A program made the position numbers and the translations under genes. Of a stretch of 64,000 nucleotides of DNA, positions 25,390 through 34,030 are shown in pieces. This DNA comes from Prevotella sp. ne3005 (GTDB lineage Bacteria > Bacteroidota > Bacteroidia > Bacteroidales > Bacteroidaceae): positions 33,626 through 97,625 of the forward strand of contig NZ_FOCK01000011.1 of the NCBI RefSeq assembly GCF_900110085.1. The letters run 5' to 3'. Every line of letters begins with the position of its first letter. Position 1 is the stretch's first letter. The notes under the pieces are model-generated. The model saw only the letters and a list, made by a program, of their open reading frames with translations, searched no databases and was not told the origin of the DNA.

Positions 25390-25428
25390 CTTCAATTTTC
25401 AATCTTCAATATTCAATTTTCAATCTTA
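25388..25428. repeat. Heptad tract between cbiH-cbiC and cbiP
   Basis: Units ATCTTCA, ATTTTCA, ATCTTCA, ATATTCA, ATTTTCA fill the 36-base spacer between the two genes and reach the cbiP ATG; no Shine-Dalgarno site remains. Confidence 0.9.
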
Positions 25429-26835
25429 CAAATCCCTTCCTGGTTTAAGTTGTTCTGCATCGTCGAAGGTGAGGATGGCATTGCAAAGGGTGGCTGCGAG
25501 GTTGCTACCGCCCTTGCGCCCTTCGACGATGATCTTAGGAATATCGCGGAAGGGCTTTACCATGTGCTTCGATTCACGCACATGAACGAAGCCCACAGGA
25601 GCAGCAATGATGCCAGCAGGACGCGCCTTCCCCTTACGAATCAGGTCGCAAAGTTCCATCAGGGCCGTTGGGGCATTGCCAAAGGCGAAGAGCGCATCAG
25701 GATGTTCCTCGACGGCAAGGCGGATACCTACCTGAGTGCGAGTGATATTCTCATTGACCATTTCTGCGACACGAGGATCTGAGAGATAACATTTGGCCTC
25801 GATGCCCAGACGTTGGAGAGCCCCCTTGCGAATACCACTGGTGACCATCGTCACATCGGTGATGATGGTCTTGAGTTCGCCTGAGCGCACCTTCTCGTAG
25901 AGCGTCTTCACAGCCCCTTCGTCGGTATAGAGGATGCGCTCCATCTCGAAGTCGGCTGTGGTATGGATGGCATGGAGCAGGGCCCAGAGATGATCCAAAG
26001 GATAGTCTTTGCGCGACAGTTCGCTGGCAATGGTGCGGAAGGATTCGATCATGATGTTCTGACCTTTACTGCCTCCGCCATCGGTGGATGCTGTATAATA
26101 TCCCCGAGGCGTGATGAACTGACCATCGGAGATATAGGATTGTGAGTTGCCGATGAGGATGACGGTGAACATATCGACATCCTCAGGGTCGAAGGCTGCG
26201 AGGGTGGTGAGTTTCACCTCCTCATCCTCACGCCCTGCCTGACGCACATAACCTACAGGCGTCTCTGCAGCACGCTCCTGCAAGAAGAGCTCCTGCAGAC
26301 GGTAGAGCTGCCAGTAGCGGCCATGCGACTTAGGGTTGTAGATGGCTGTCACGAAATCGCCTGTGGCAGCAGCCTTGATGCGACGCTCGATGACCTCCCA
26401 GGGCGTCATCAGGTCGCTGAGGGAGATGATACACAGGTCGTGGCCTATGGGAGCACCAAGCAGGGAGGCGGCTTTCTGGAAAGCGGAGATGCCCGGGAGG
26501 ACTTCTATATCGATGTCCACACGCTCCGTTTTTCGTTTCTCACTTCTCATCTCAAGGATGAGAGGCGCCATGCCATAGATGCCTGCATCGCCTGAGGAGA
26601 TGACCACAACGGCCTTTCCCTGTTCTGCCAGGGCGAAGGCCATCTCAGCGCGCTCACGCTCTTTCTTCATGCCTGTGTCGATGCACTCACACCTAGGTTT
26701 CACCTCGGATTCGATGAACTGGAAGTAGTGTTTATAGCCCACGATGGCATCAGCCGTGCGGATGGCATCGAGCACGGCAGGGGTGATGTCCTGCGGACTG
26801 CCTGGGCCTATGCCTGCAATGATGATTTTTCCCAT
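25426..26835 (-). CDS. cbiHC: Fused precorrin-3B C17-methyltransferase and precorrin-8X methylmutase
   Basis: Residues about 1-245 are a corrin-ring SAM methyltransferase (KIIIAGIGPGSPQDITP, VISSGDAGIYGMAP, AIYNPKSHGRYWQL) that contracts the ring and methylates C17. Residues about 255-469 are the methylmutase that moves a methyl group to give hydrogenobyrinic or cobyrinic acid (ILYTDEGAV, ITDVTMVTSGI, APVGFVHVRESK). Fusion of these two steps occurs in other Bacteroidetes. A short TTTCTCA/CTTCTCA repeat at 26535-26552 encodes MRSEKRKTER in the first domain. It follows the TonB receptor gene by 11 bases. Confidence 0.94.
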   Translation of the reverse strand: MGKIIIAGIGPGSPQDITPAVLDAIRTADAIVGYKHYFQFIESEVKPRCECIDTGMKKERERAEMAFALAEQGKAVVVISSGDAGIYGMAPLILEMRSEKRKTERVDIDIEVLPGISAFQKAASLLGAPIGHDLCIISLSDLMTPWEVIERRIKAAATGDFVTAIYNPKSHGRYWQLYRLQELFLQERAAETPVGYVRQAGREDEEVKLTTLAAFDPEDVDMFTVILIGNSQSYISDGQFITPRGYYTASTDGGGSKGQNIMIESFRTIASELSRKDYPLDHLWALLHAIHTTADFEMERILYTDEGAVKTLYEKVRSGELKTIITDVTMVTSGIRKGALQRLGIEAKCYLSDPRVAEMVNENITRTQVGIRLAVEEHPDALFAFGNAPTALMELCDLIRKGKARPAGIIAAPVGFVHVRESKHMVKPFRDIPKIIVEGRKGGSNLAATLCNAILTFDDAEQLKPGRDL

Positions 26836-26846
26836 ATCTCTTTGGA

Positions 26847-28949
26847 TTACTTGAACTTCAGTTTCAGGCCTACGACGAGCATGCGGCCAGGAGAGTAGAG
26901 TGCATATTTGCGGGTGGAGGAGTCGATGCGGTCGTCCACCTTATTAAACAGGTTGTCGATGCCAAGGCTGGGTTCTATGAAAGCCCATCGTGCCACATCG
27001 AAGCTGTGGGTGGTATGGAGGTTCCAGATGCCGAATCCTGGGGCATCCTCATAGGTGCCAGTATAGTAGGTCTTCGACTGCAGGCGTCCGTTGAGGTTCA
27101 CGTTCAGACCATAACGCCCCCACACATGGTGGTAGTTGGCAGCGATGGTGGCTGTATTGCGGATGCTACGCTCAAGGACGGTCCACTCTTCCCCACTCTT
27201 GGTGCGGGCGTAGGTGTAGGCATAGTTGGCAGAGAGGTTAAAACCCCGGAAGAGATTAGCCGAGACATTCACCTGCAGACCTTTGATGTCGCCCTGATCG
27301 CTGTTCTGATAGAGGGCGTAGCTTACCATCTTGTTGGCCTGATCCTGTGTCATCTCAGGAAACTCGACCATCAGCATCTGTCGCGAGGCATCGTCTACGG
27401 GCACGTTTTGTTTCACCACCATATCGTTGATGCGATTCAGATAGCCCGTCACGCTGACGGCAATCACCTCGTCGCGGTATTCGGCATTGAGCGAGAAGTA
27501 ATGGCTCTTCTCAGGATGGAGGTCCTGATTACCGAAACTGATCTGGGCCTTACCACGATTCACGGAGAAATAGTGGTAGTAGAGCTCGTCGAGCCCTGGG
27601 GCACGGAAGCCTGCCGAGTAGGTGGCACGGAAGCGGAAATTCTGAGGGGCATACATCAGCGTGACCTTCGGGGTGAGATGATTGTTGAAGGTCTCGTGAT
27701 GGGTCAGGCGCAGTCCGAGGGTGGCGGTGAAGTCTTTCATCAGCCTCATCTCGTGCTGGGCGTAGGCAGCAAGACTATAGACCTGCTGATCGATATCGCC
27801 TGAAGAAGCTTTGAGATAGTCCTGACGCCAGTCGGCTCCGAAGATGGTGGTAGAGTGTTTCGTCAGTCCGAGGATGGCTTTGACGTTGCCTTCCATCATA
27901 CGCTGTTTCTTCGATTGCACGTAGTCACCAACGGCATAGTCTTTTGTGGCCACATCATACTCCTTACCATAACGGAAACGGTCGACGGTGAAGTCGGCCT
28001 GCAGGGAGTTGCGATTGGTGAATTTATAGATGCCGCCCACGTTCCAGCGGAAACCTTTATAGCGCATCTCGTAGTCGGTACCACCTGTGATGTCTTTGCG
28101 GGTATCCGGACGGTCTGTTATCTTATATGAATAGTCTAAGCCCGCATTGAGCGCCAGATGCTGATTGGGGGCATAGGTGAATTTCTGTCCTATCTGGTTG
28201 GAACGATAGCCCGTAAAGAGAGGCGCAATCGTCTTTTGGGTCTCTGTGTCAGAGCCCTTGACGTATTCTAATTCAGTAGTTTGGTAGCTGTCGGCACGGT
28301 CGTGTGAGAACGAGGTGTAGGAGCCGAAGCCGTTCTTGTAGATATCGAGCGTGACATTCTCCGTAAGTTGTCCATAACCTGACACCCGGGTGTCGCTCAT
28401 CACACTGATCATACTCTGTGTGGGCTGGTCGGTGATGATGTTGATGACACCTGCGATGGCATCGCTGCCATAGAGCGACGAGGCAGCACCATCGAGCACC
28501 TCGATACGCTTCACGCGGGCCATGTTGATACGGTTCAGATCGACATTGTTGGAGATGTCGCCATTGAGTTTCTGACCATTAATCAAGATCAGTATATACT
28601 TGTTTCCCAAGCCGTTAAGACGCAGGAAGGTTCCCATCGAACTGGGAGCCATCGACGCCTGGGGCATCATACGGGTCAGAGCACCGTCGAAGGTGGTGAT
28701 ACCCTGTTCGCGGATCTCCTGTGAGGAGAGAACGTGGACGGGCGTGGCTGTGCTTTTCAGACGCTGGTGATGACCAGAACCCGTCACCACCACAGGATTC
28801 AGATTATAGGAACGACTGACGGCTGTTGTGTCGCTGCGCTGCATCTTATGGATTTGTGCCTGGGTGGAGGAAAAAGGGAGAGATGCTGTCATCACGACAG
28901 CACCTCCCAGACAAAACCTATATAATAATACACGTAATAATTTCATCAT
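26847..28949 (-). CDS. TonB-dependent outer-membrane receptor, BtuB-like (second of two)
   Basis: A signal peptide (about 1-32) precedes a plug domain with the TonB-box-like NPVVVTGSGHHQ, LNGLGNKYILILINGQKLNG and LDGAASSLYGSDAIAGVINII. A 22-strand barrel follows, ending in LVVGLKLKFK. The receptor takes up a large ligand across the outer membrane. Its place behind a cobalamin riboswitch and beside corrin genes points to cobalamin, cobinamide or another corrinoid. Its ATGATG start overlaps the stop of the chelatase gene, so the two are translationally coupled. Confidence 0.92.
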   Translation of the reverse strand: MMKLLRVLLYRFCLGGAVVMTASLPFSSTQAQIHKMQRSDTTAVSRSYNLNPVVVTGSGHHQRLKSTATPVHVLSSQEIREQGITTFDGALTRMMPQASMAPSSMGTFLRLNGLGNKYILILINGQKLNGDISNNVDLNRINMARVKRIEVLDGAASSLYGSDAIAGVINIITDQPTQSMISVMSDTRVSGYGQLTENVTLDIYKNGFGSYTSFSHDRADSYQTTELEYVKGSDTETQKTIAPLFTGYRSNQIGQKFTYAPNQHLALNAGLDYSYKITDRPDTRKDITGGTDYEMRYKGFRWNVGGIYKFTNRNSLQADFTVDRFRYGKEYDVATKDYAVGDYVQSKKQRMMEGNVKAILGLTKHSTTIFGADWRQDYLKASSGDIDQQVYSLAAYAQHEMRLMKDFTATLGLRLTHHETFNNHLTPKVTLMYAPQNFRFRATYSAGFRAPGLDELYYHYFSVNRGKAQISFGNQDLHPEKSHYFSLNAEYRDEVIAVSVTGYLNRINDMVVKQNVPVDDASRQMLMVEFPEMTQDQANKMVSYALYQNSDQGDIKGLQVNVSANLFRGFNLSANYAYTYARTKSGEEWTVLERSIRNTATIAANYHHVWGRYGLNVNLNGRLQSKTYYTGTYEDAPGFGIWNLHTTHSFDVARWAFIEPSLGIDNLFNKVDDRIDSSTRKYALYSPGRMLVVGLKLKFK

Positions 28950-30109
28950 TCCTCAGGCGCTGTGGTTGGTGTAGACAGAGCCTCGTCTGTGCCAAGCTTG
29001 TTAATGGCCTGACGCGTGTGGTTCATCCACAGGTTGCGAACGGCACTACGCTCTGCCAGTCCGGGGATATAGCCCTCGCCACTCTTGTACTTCTTCCAGC
29101 AGGCCTCCGAGAAGTTTGCCTCATAGGCTGCGGTCTCGATGCCGGCAGCGTTGAACAGCGAGAACCAGCTCTCGTCGTCTTCCTCGTCAGCCATATCGTT
29201 GTGGGCGTGGTCACCAGCAATCGACATCAGGGGATAGAGCTGTCCCTTCTTGGACAGGTTGACATCGTAGTTCATGGTGTACATCATGTCGCCCACAGAG
29301 AAGTTGAACTTACCTCCTTTGATGTGCTCCACCACGTCCTCTGCGTAGGTCTGGTCCATGTCCACGGTTCCCACATAGTAGTTGGGGTTCAGCTCGCGCA
29401 GGTAGCTCTCCAGCTGCAGGTAGCGGATGTTACCACCGTAGTAGTCGTAGCCCTCGGGGTTACCATGACCCATGAAGGCGACGATGCCCTCGGCCACAGC
29501 AGCCTTCACGTCAGCCTCGTTGTTCAGGGTCTGGGCCAATGCCTTGGCGTCGCTCTCCTCAGCCATCAGCGGGGTACCCACTACGACCTGACGATCGAGA
29601 CTCTTCATATATTTGTCGCTGAAGTCACCATTACGGTTGTTCATGAAGTCCTTTACATAGCTGTCGCGCACACGACGATACTCCTCACCAGGAATCACCT
29701 GCAGCGACTGTACCACTACCTGCTGATAGCCAGCAAGGCCAATGGCTGTGAGCCAGTGCTCGGGATCGTAGTAGTCTTTCGGATCAACGTTCTCACCAGC
29801 ACGGGCGTTGTTGATACAAATGGCTGAAGAGAAGGAGAGATACACATCCCAGCCAGAGAACTGAGCCTTGTAGTCATCCACCACCTTGTCGAAGGTGTCG
29901 TAAGCCTGCTCCCAAGTAGAACCGAAGGCTACGAGCAGGATCACCTTGTTACTCTTCTTCTGCGTGTTCACGGTCTGATTGACGGCCTGCTGATAGCGGT
30001 CGTAGTTAGACTGTTTTCCGTTGTTGTCATCGTCACTGTTACATGCAGTAAACGTTGCGCTGGCGATGAAAGCCATCATGGCCAGCATCAAATACTTAAT
30101 CTGTTTCAT
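28946..30109 (-). CDS. cbiK: Lipoprotein homologue of anaerobic cobaltochelatase CbiK
   Basis: CbiK inserts cobalt into sirohydrochlorin. This version has a lipoprotein signal (SATFTAC, Cys23) and then SDDDNN, which resembles the export signal of surface lipoproteins in Bacteroidetes. Chelatase marks are VILLVAFGSTWEQAYDTFDKV, the histidine in FMGHGNPEG near residue 215, and histidines in AGDHAHND near residue 300. An exported chelatase would not fit easily in a cytoplasmic pathway; Porphyromonas IhtB is a precedent for a chelatase-like surface lipoprotein paired with a TonB receptor. Start chosen at 30109 by the signal peptide; it overlaps the upstream receptor by 14 bases. Confidence 0.88.
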   Translation of the reverse strand: MKQIKYLMLAMMAFIASATFTACNSDDDNNGKQSNYDRYQQAVNQTVNTQKKSNKVILLVAFGSTWEQAYDTFDKVVDDYKAQFSGWDVYLSFSSAICINNARAGENVDPKDYYDPEHWLTAIGLAGYQQVVVQSLQVIPGEEYRRVRDSYVKDFMNNRNGDFSDKYMKSLDRQVVVGTPLMAEESDAKALAQTLNNEADVKAAVAEGIVAFMGHGNPEGYDYYGGNIRYLQLESYLRELNPNYYVGTVDMDQTYAEDVVEHIKGGKFNFSVGDMMYTMNYDVNLSKKGQLYPLMSIAGDHAHNDMADEEDDESWFSLFNAAGIETAAYEANFSEACWKKYKSGEGYIPGLAERSAVRNLWMNHTRQAINKLGTDEALSTPTTAPEE

Positions 30110-32207
30110 TTTCCCTTGAATTAAAGTTTGATTTATATTTGTTTGTAAGTTTCTTGCCTTGATTGAACCGTACGGTAAGGGCGGCATAGATGGTGCGTCC
30201 AGGCGTGGTGGTACCCAGATGCAGACCATGAGGCGTGCGGTCCACGTAGTCGAAGATATTATCGACACCAGCCTCGATGCGCCACATCTTACCTAACTGA
30301 TGGGTGGTGGAGAGGCGCCAGAGCTGATAACCGTCGCCATCGCCATCAATCTGATAGTAGCGCTTGCTGGAGAGGCGGCCGTAGAGGCCTACACCCAACT
30401 GGTAGCGCTTCGAGAACTCATGATTCCATGTGGCGTAGACATTGGCTTTGTGGTGGGCCATGCCGTCGATCGTCACCTCGTGCATCACATCTTTTTCAGA
30501 GTCATACTGATTGGCCTTGGTGTCGAGATAACTGTAGGAGCCACCAGCTGTGAAGTGACGACCCTGATAACGCACGGTGAAGTCGACGCCATAGGTCTGG
30601 GCATCTTCCATATTCTGATACTGGCGCACACGGATAGGGTCGTATTTCGTGATCAGGTCGCCAGGGGCATCCTTGAATGGGATGGTGACGAGGGTGATCA
30701 TGTCCTTCACCTTGTTATAATAGGGGGCGAGGGTCAGCGTCAGGTGGCCCACGGTGTATTCCACACTCGCTCCGAAGTAGTTGGAGGTCTGAGCCTTCAG
30801 GTCTTCATTGCCAAGGTAGAGGTAGACGCCATTCATGTTCTTGATATACTGATAGTGCAGTTCCTTGGGCGTGGGGGTCTTATACCCCTGGCTCCATGTG
30901 GCGCGCAGACGAAGGTCGCCCAGTTTCAGCATGGCAGAGACCTTGGGCGTCAGTCGGGTGCCAAAGCCCTCGTTACGAGTCAATCGCAGACCTGCCGTGA
31001 TATAGAGCGGATTCAGCAATTCCCACTCATCCTGCACGTAGACGGCCTGGGTATTATCCGTCGCCTTGCCTCCTGCCACGCGCATCGGAGCCTTGAGCCA
31101 GTCATAGCGATACTCCAGCCCTGCACTCAATCGCTGTTCGTAGGGCAGCTCAAACACACCCTTCAGCTGGATGTTCGTCAGTCGCTGGTCACTCTGCAGT
31201 TCCTTGTCGCCAGGGAAGTAGGGGTAGTAGTTGGTGAAGCGCCCGTTCACATAACCATCCGTCAACGTCGTGTCGGTATAGGTATAGTAGTAGGCATGTT
31301 TCTTCCAGTCGGCATCGAGGGTGATATAATCCGTAGTATTGAGTTTCCACTTGCCACCAATGGAGGCCGAGGCATTGTCATACTGCAGATCCCACGTCTT
31401 CACGTCGACACCGGGATGATGGCCACAAGGACGGTAGATGCGCTTCCAGTAGATGCTGCCATCGGCATAGAGCTCTATCTGAGGCGTCAGCTGATAGGTG
31501 AGCCGCTCGGCAATCTGCCAGTTGGTATGACGATTCACGGTTTTGTTGCGAGAGTCGGTGATATGATACTCCGTCTGCTGGATAGCCTCCTCTGAGGTGT
31601 TCTGCCACCCGTCGCTGTGCTGCAGCTGGAAGTTGGTATAGCTCGACAGCTTGCCATAGTTTAGGGCGATGCCATCGTGCTGGCGGATGTCGCCATAGCT
31701 CCCCACCCTCGTGGTGTTCTCAGCCATCAGTCCCTTCTCACGATGTTTCTTGGTGATGATATTGATGACACCTGCGATGGCGTCGCTGCCATAGAGCGCG
31801 CTCGAGGCTCCTTTCACAATCTCTATCTTCTCGATGTTATGCGGGTCGATGAGGGCGAGGTCGTTCTCACCACCATTGTCGCCATAGAGCCGACGACCAT
31901 CAATCAGAATCAGTACGTAGGAGTTGCCCAGGCCGTTCATCTGCAGGTGGGAGCCCATATCGTTCTCGCTGAAGTCGAAGCTGGCGGTGAGTCCTGAGAG
32001 GATATCCTCAATGGAGCGGCCGGCATACTGCTGCAGCTGACGGTGGCTGATCACCTCCGTCTGTACGGGCGCATCTTTCAGCAGGTGCTGTGTTCCAGTA
32101 CCCGTCACCACCACTTCCTGAAGACTGTCCTGACGCCAGACATCCGTCTGAGCCCACGTAACGACAGCCAGAAGCCATAGGCCAATAGCCAATCTGATCC
32201 TCATCAT
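30096..32207 (-). CDS. btuB: TonB-dependent outer-membrane receptor, BtuB-like (riboswitch-controlled)
   Basis: Start set at the ATG at 32207 by the signal peptide MMRIRLAIGLWLLAVVTWAQ and the AAAGGA seven bases upstream; the open frame to 32315 runs into the riboswitch. The plug has QEVVVTGTGTQH, LQMNGLGNSYVLILIDGRRLYG and VKGASSALYGSDAIAGVINII. The barrel repeats aromatic strands up to the C-terminus, which continues past the last strand with a short polar tail (KYKSNFNSRENETD). It is the first gene behind the B12 riboswitch and is the best candidate for corrinoid uptake. Confidence 0.93.
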   Translation of the reverse strand: MMRIRLAIGLWLLAVVTWAQTDVWRQDSLQEVVVTGTGTQHLLKDAPVQTEVISHRQLQQYAGRSIEDILSGLTASFDFSENDMGSHLQMNGLGNSYVLILIDGRRLYGDNGGENDLALIDPHNIEKIEIVKGASSALYGSDAIAGVINIITKKHREKGLMAENTTRVGSYGDIRQHDGIALNYGKLSSYTNFQLQHSDGWQNTSEEAIQQTEYHITDSRNKTVNRHTNWQIAERLTYQLTPQIELYADGSIYWKRIYRPCGHHPGVDVKTWDLQYDNASASIGGKWKLNTTDYITLDADWKKHAYYYTYTDTTLTDGYVNGRFTNYYPYFPGDKELQSDQRLTNIQLKGVFELPYEQRLSAGLEYRYDWLKAPMRVAGGKATDNTQAVYVQDEWELLNPLYITAGLRLTRNEGFGTRLTPKVSAMLKLGDLRLRATWSQGYKTPTPKELHYQYIKNMNGVYLYLGNEDLKAQTSNYFGASVEYTVGHLTLTLAPYYNKVKDMITLVTIPFKDAPGDLITKYDPIRVRQYQNMEDAQTYGVDFTVRYQGRHFTAGGSYSYLDTKANQYDSEKDVMHEVTIDGMAHHKANVYATWNHEFSKRYQLGVGLYGRLSSKRYYQIDGDGDGYQLWRLSTTHQLGKMWRIEAGVDNIFDYVDRTPHGLHLGTTTPGRTIYAALTVRFNQGKKLTNKYKSNFNSRENETD

Positions 32208-32250
32208 TTTTCCTTTTTCCGCACCGCTAACTCCTGAACGGGCATCGTTA

Positions 32251-32447
32251 GAAATAGGCAGGTCTTCATGACTCTCCCCAGATTGCCTTACCTTCCCGAC
32301 AACTTCAATCTTCAATCTTCAATCTTCATCGTCAGTGGCGTTATACAGGCAAACCCACTAATGGGGATTACAGCTGCAGGTACAGTTCCGGACTCTCACC
32401 GGATTCCCTTACATCAGGCGGCATCGGCCACCAGATTGCCATATTTC
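32251..32447 (-). promoter_or_regulatory. Cobalamin riboswitch
   Basis: On the minus strand P1 pairs GAAATATGGCA (32447-32437) with TGCCTATTTC (32260-32251). Between them are the conserved core AAGGGAATCCGGTGAGAGTC, CTGTACCTGCAGCTGTAA, the B12 box CGCCACTGAC (32340-32331), GGGAAGG and the end AGTCATGAAGACCTGCC. When cobalamin binds, the fold should block expression of the receptor gene, which starts 44 bases downstream. A 28-base heptad repeat tract occupies the variable segment between the B12 box and GGGAAGG. Confidence 0.96.
32303..32330. repeat. Heptad tract inside the riboswitch
   Basis: Three CTTCAAT units and CTTCATC, 28 bases, in the peripheral variable region of the cobalamin riboswitch. 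Confidence 0.92.
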
Positions 32448-32452
32448 GGGGG

Positions 32453-32460
32453 CAAAGGTA
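32453..32460 (-). promoter_or_regulatory. -7 promoter box (TACCTTTG) for the riboswitch-headed unit
   Basis: TACCTTTG on the minus strand lies 6 bases before P1 of the riboswitch, so transcription starts almost at the aptamer. Confidence 0.75.
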
Positions 32461-32524
32461 CGAATAAGCAGGCAGAAAACCAAATAAAAGCCGAACTTTT
32501 TTTGGATTTATCAGATATTCTCCT

Positions 32525-32532
32525 TATCTTTG
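32525..32532 (+). promoter_or_regulatory. -7 promoter box (TATCTTTG) for the metallophosphoesterase gene
   Basis: A perfect TATCTTTG lies 32 bases upstream of the ATG at 32564, divergent from the riboswitch promoter. Confidence 0.72.
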
Positions 32533-32563
32533 CAAACGGAAACGACAAAAAACCAGAGAACAA

Positions 32564-33994
32564 ATGAGACGACTCTTCAGCATGATGATAGCACTTTGGG
32601 GCTGCCTGCTCGCGACTGGGGCAGACACGAAGATAACCGTACTTTCGGACATCCACGTCATGGCGCCCGAACTTATCGTCAACGACGGTAAGGCCTGGCA
32701 GGATTTTCTCGCTGCCAAGCGCACCATGCTCGACTACAGCACGCAGCTCTTCGACGAACAGGTGGAGAGGCTTGTGGCTGAGCGCCCCGACATTGTGCTC
32801 ATCACAGGCGACCTGACGAAAGACGGCGAGACATCCAGCCACCGCCTCGTGGTAAGCCAGCTCGACAGGCTCAGGACGGCAGGCATCAAGGTGCTGGTGA
32901 TTCCCGGCGACCACGATCTGGGCATGCCCTCCGCACTCATCTACGATGGCGACAAGACATCGAAGGCCGAGACTGCTAACAGTAAGCAGTTTGCCGAATT
33001 ATATAATATGTACGGCTATAGTGCCGACTCTGAGCGCGACCCCAACTCACTGTCTTACTGCGCAGAGCCCGTCAGCGGGCTGGTGATTGTCGGCATCGCC
33101 TGCGACTCGCACGGCCGTTTGGGCAGCTCCAGCCTTTCCTGGATCTGCCAACGCGTGGAGAAAGCCCGTGCCGAGGGGAAACAGGTGCTGGCCATGATGC
33201 ACTTCCTGCTCTTCCCTCACATCGCCAATATAGAGAAGAAGAATGACTATGTCGTCGAGGGCTACGAGACTGTGCGCGACAAGCTCATCGAGGCAGGCGT
33301 CAAGGTGGTGCTCACAGGCCATTTCCACATCCTCGAGATGGCCAAGGACTATCACTCCGACATGTCGGCAGAGGTCTACGAGATTATCACCCCCTCTACG
33401 GCTGCCTATCCCTGCGCCTACCGCCAGCTGACGCTCAACAGCGACATGACCCAGTTGAAGGTCGAAACCAAGTATGTCACCTCACTCAAGGGTGTCTCCG
33501 ACTTCCAGAGCATGGCCAAAGACAGGCTCGTAGACGGAATCACCCAACTGTTTATGAAAGAGGAGGTCGACAACGAGACGGCAGCCAATCTGGCGGCCAA
33601 GGGCTTCGTGATACATGCTGAAGGTGGCGAGGATGAGTCGGACGAATCGAAGACCTATCTGGCATTCTACGAGGTAACGAGCTTTCTGCTGAAGCTGACT
33701 GGTGCCCTGAACGACATGCTCTCAGAAGTTGGCATGTCGTGGGATATGGTCGACGACACAGTCCGCAGCATGCTGAAGGACATCAGCGGCTATGATAAGG
33801 GCAAGCGTGAAGACCGCACTGACGACTTCAGCCTGACCATCGACCTGCCCAAGACTACGCCCTCGGGCATCACCAGCGTCGAGGCCGACAGCGAGCAAGG
33901 GGCCTACTACACCCTGCAAGGCATCCGCGTGACAGCCCCCTCAACGAAAGGCCTCTACATCCAGAACGGCCGCCTCAAGCCTGTCCGCAAATAA
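32564..33994 (+). CDS. Secreted calcineurin-like metallophosphoesterase
   Basis: A signal peptide (about 1-19) is followed by the metallophosphatase core: LSDIHVM, ITGDLTKDG, VIPGDHDLG and later TGHFHILEM, which supply the two-metal ligands. The C-terminal 40 residues (YYTLQGIRVTAPSTKGLYIQNG) resemble the tail of the C10 protease in this window, probably an export or anchoring signal. The substrate is unknown. It lies 36 bases before cbiA on the same strand, so it may head the plus-strand cobalamin unit, though it has no known corrinoid role. Confidence 0.87.
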   Translation: MRRLFSMMIALWGCLLATGADTKITVLSDIHVMAPELIVNDGKAWQDFLAAKRTMLDYSTQLFDEQVERLVAERPDIVLITGDLTKDGETSSHRLVVSQLDRLRTAGIKVLVIPGDHDLGMPSALIYDGDKTSKAETANSKQFAELYNMYGYSADSERDPNSLSYCAEPVSGLVIVGIACDSHGRLGSSSLSWICQRVEKARAEGKQVLAMMHFLLFPHIANIEKKNDYVVEGYETVRDKLIEAGVKVVLTGHFHILEMAKDYHSDMSAEVYEIITPSTAAYPCAYRQLTLNSDMTQLKVETKYVTSLKGVSDFQSMAKDRLVDGITQLFMKEEVDNETAANLAAKGFVIHAEGGEDESDESKTYLAFYEVTSFLLKLTGALNDMLSEVGMSWDMVDDTVRSMLKDISGYDKGKREDRTDDFSLTIDLPKTTPSGITSVEADSEQGAYYTLQGIRVTAPSTKGLYIQNGRLKPVRK

Positions 33995-34030
33995 AGTCTT
34001 TTCATAACTTTCAACCAAAATCAACCCAAC

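Noticed and set aside
30300..31595. 431-codon open frame antisense to the TonB receptor
   Set aside because: Lies completely inside the receptor gene and has no family marks or ribosome site.
32208..32315. Upstream extension of the first TonB receptor
   Set aside because: It reads through the conserved 3' part of the cobalamin riboswitch; the signal peptide sets the start at 32207.
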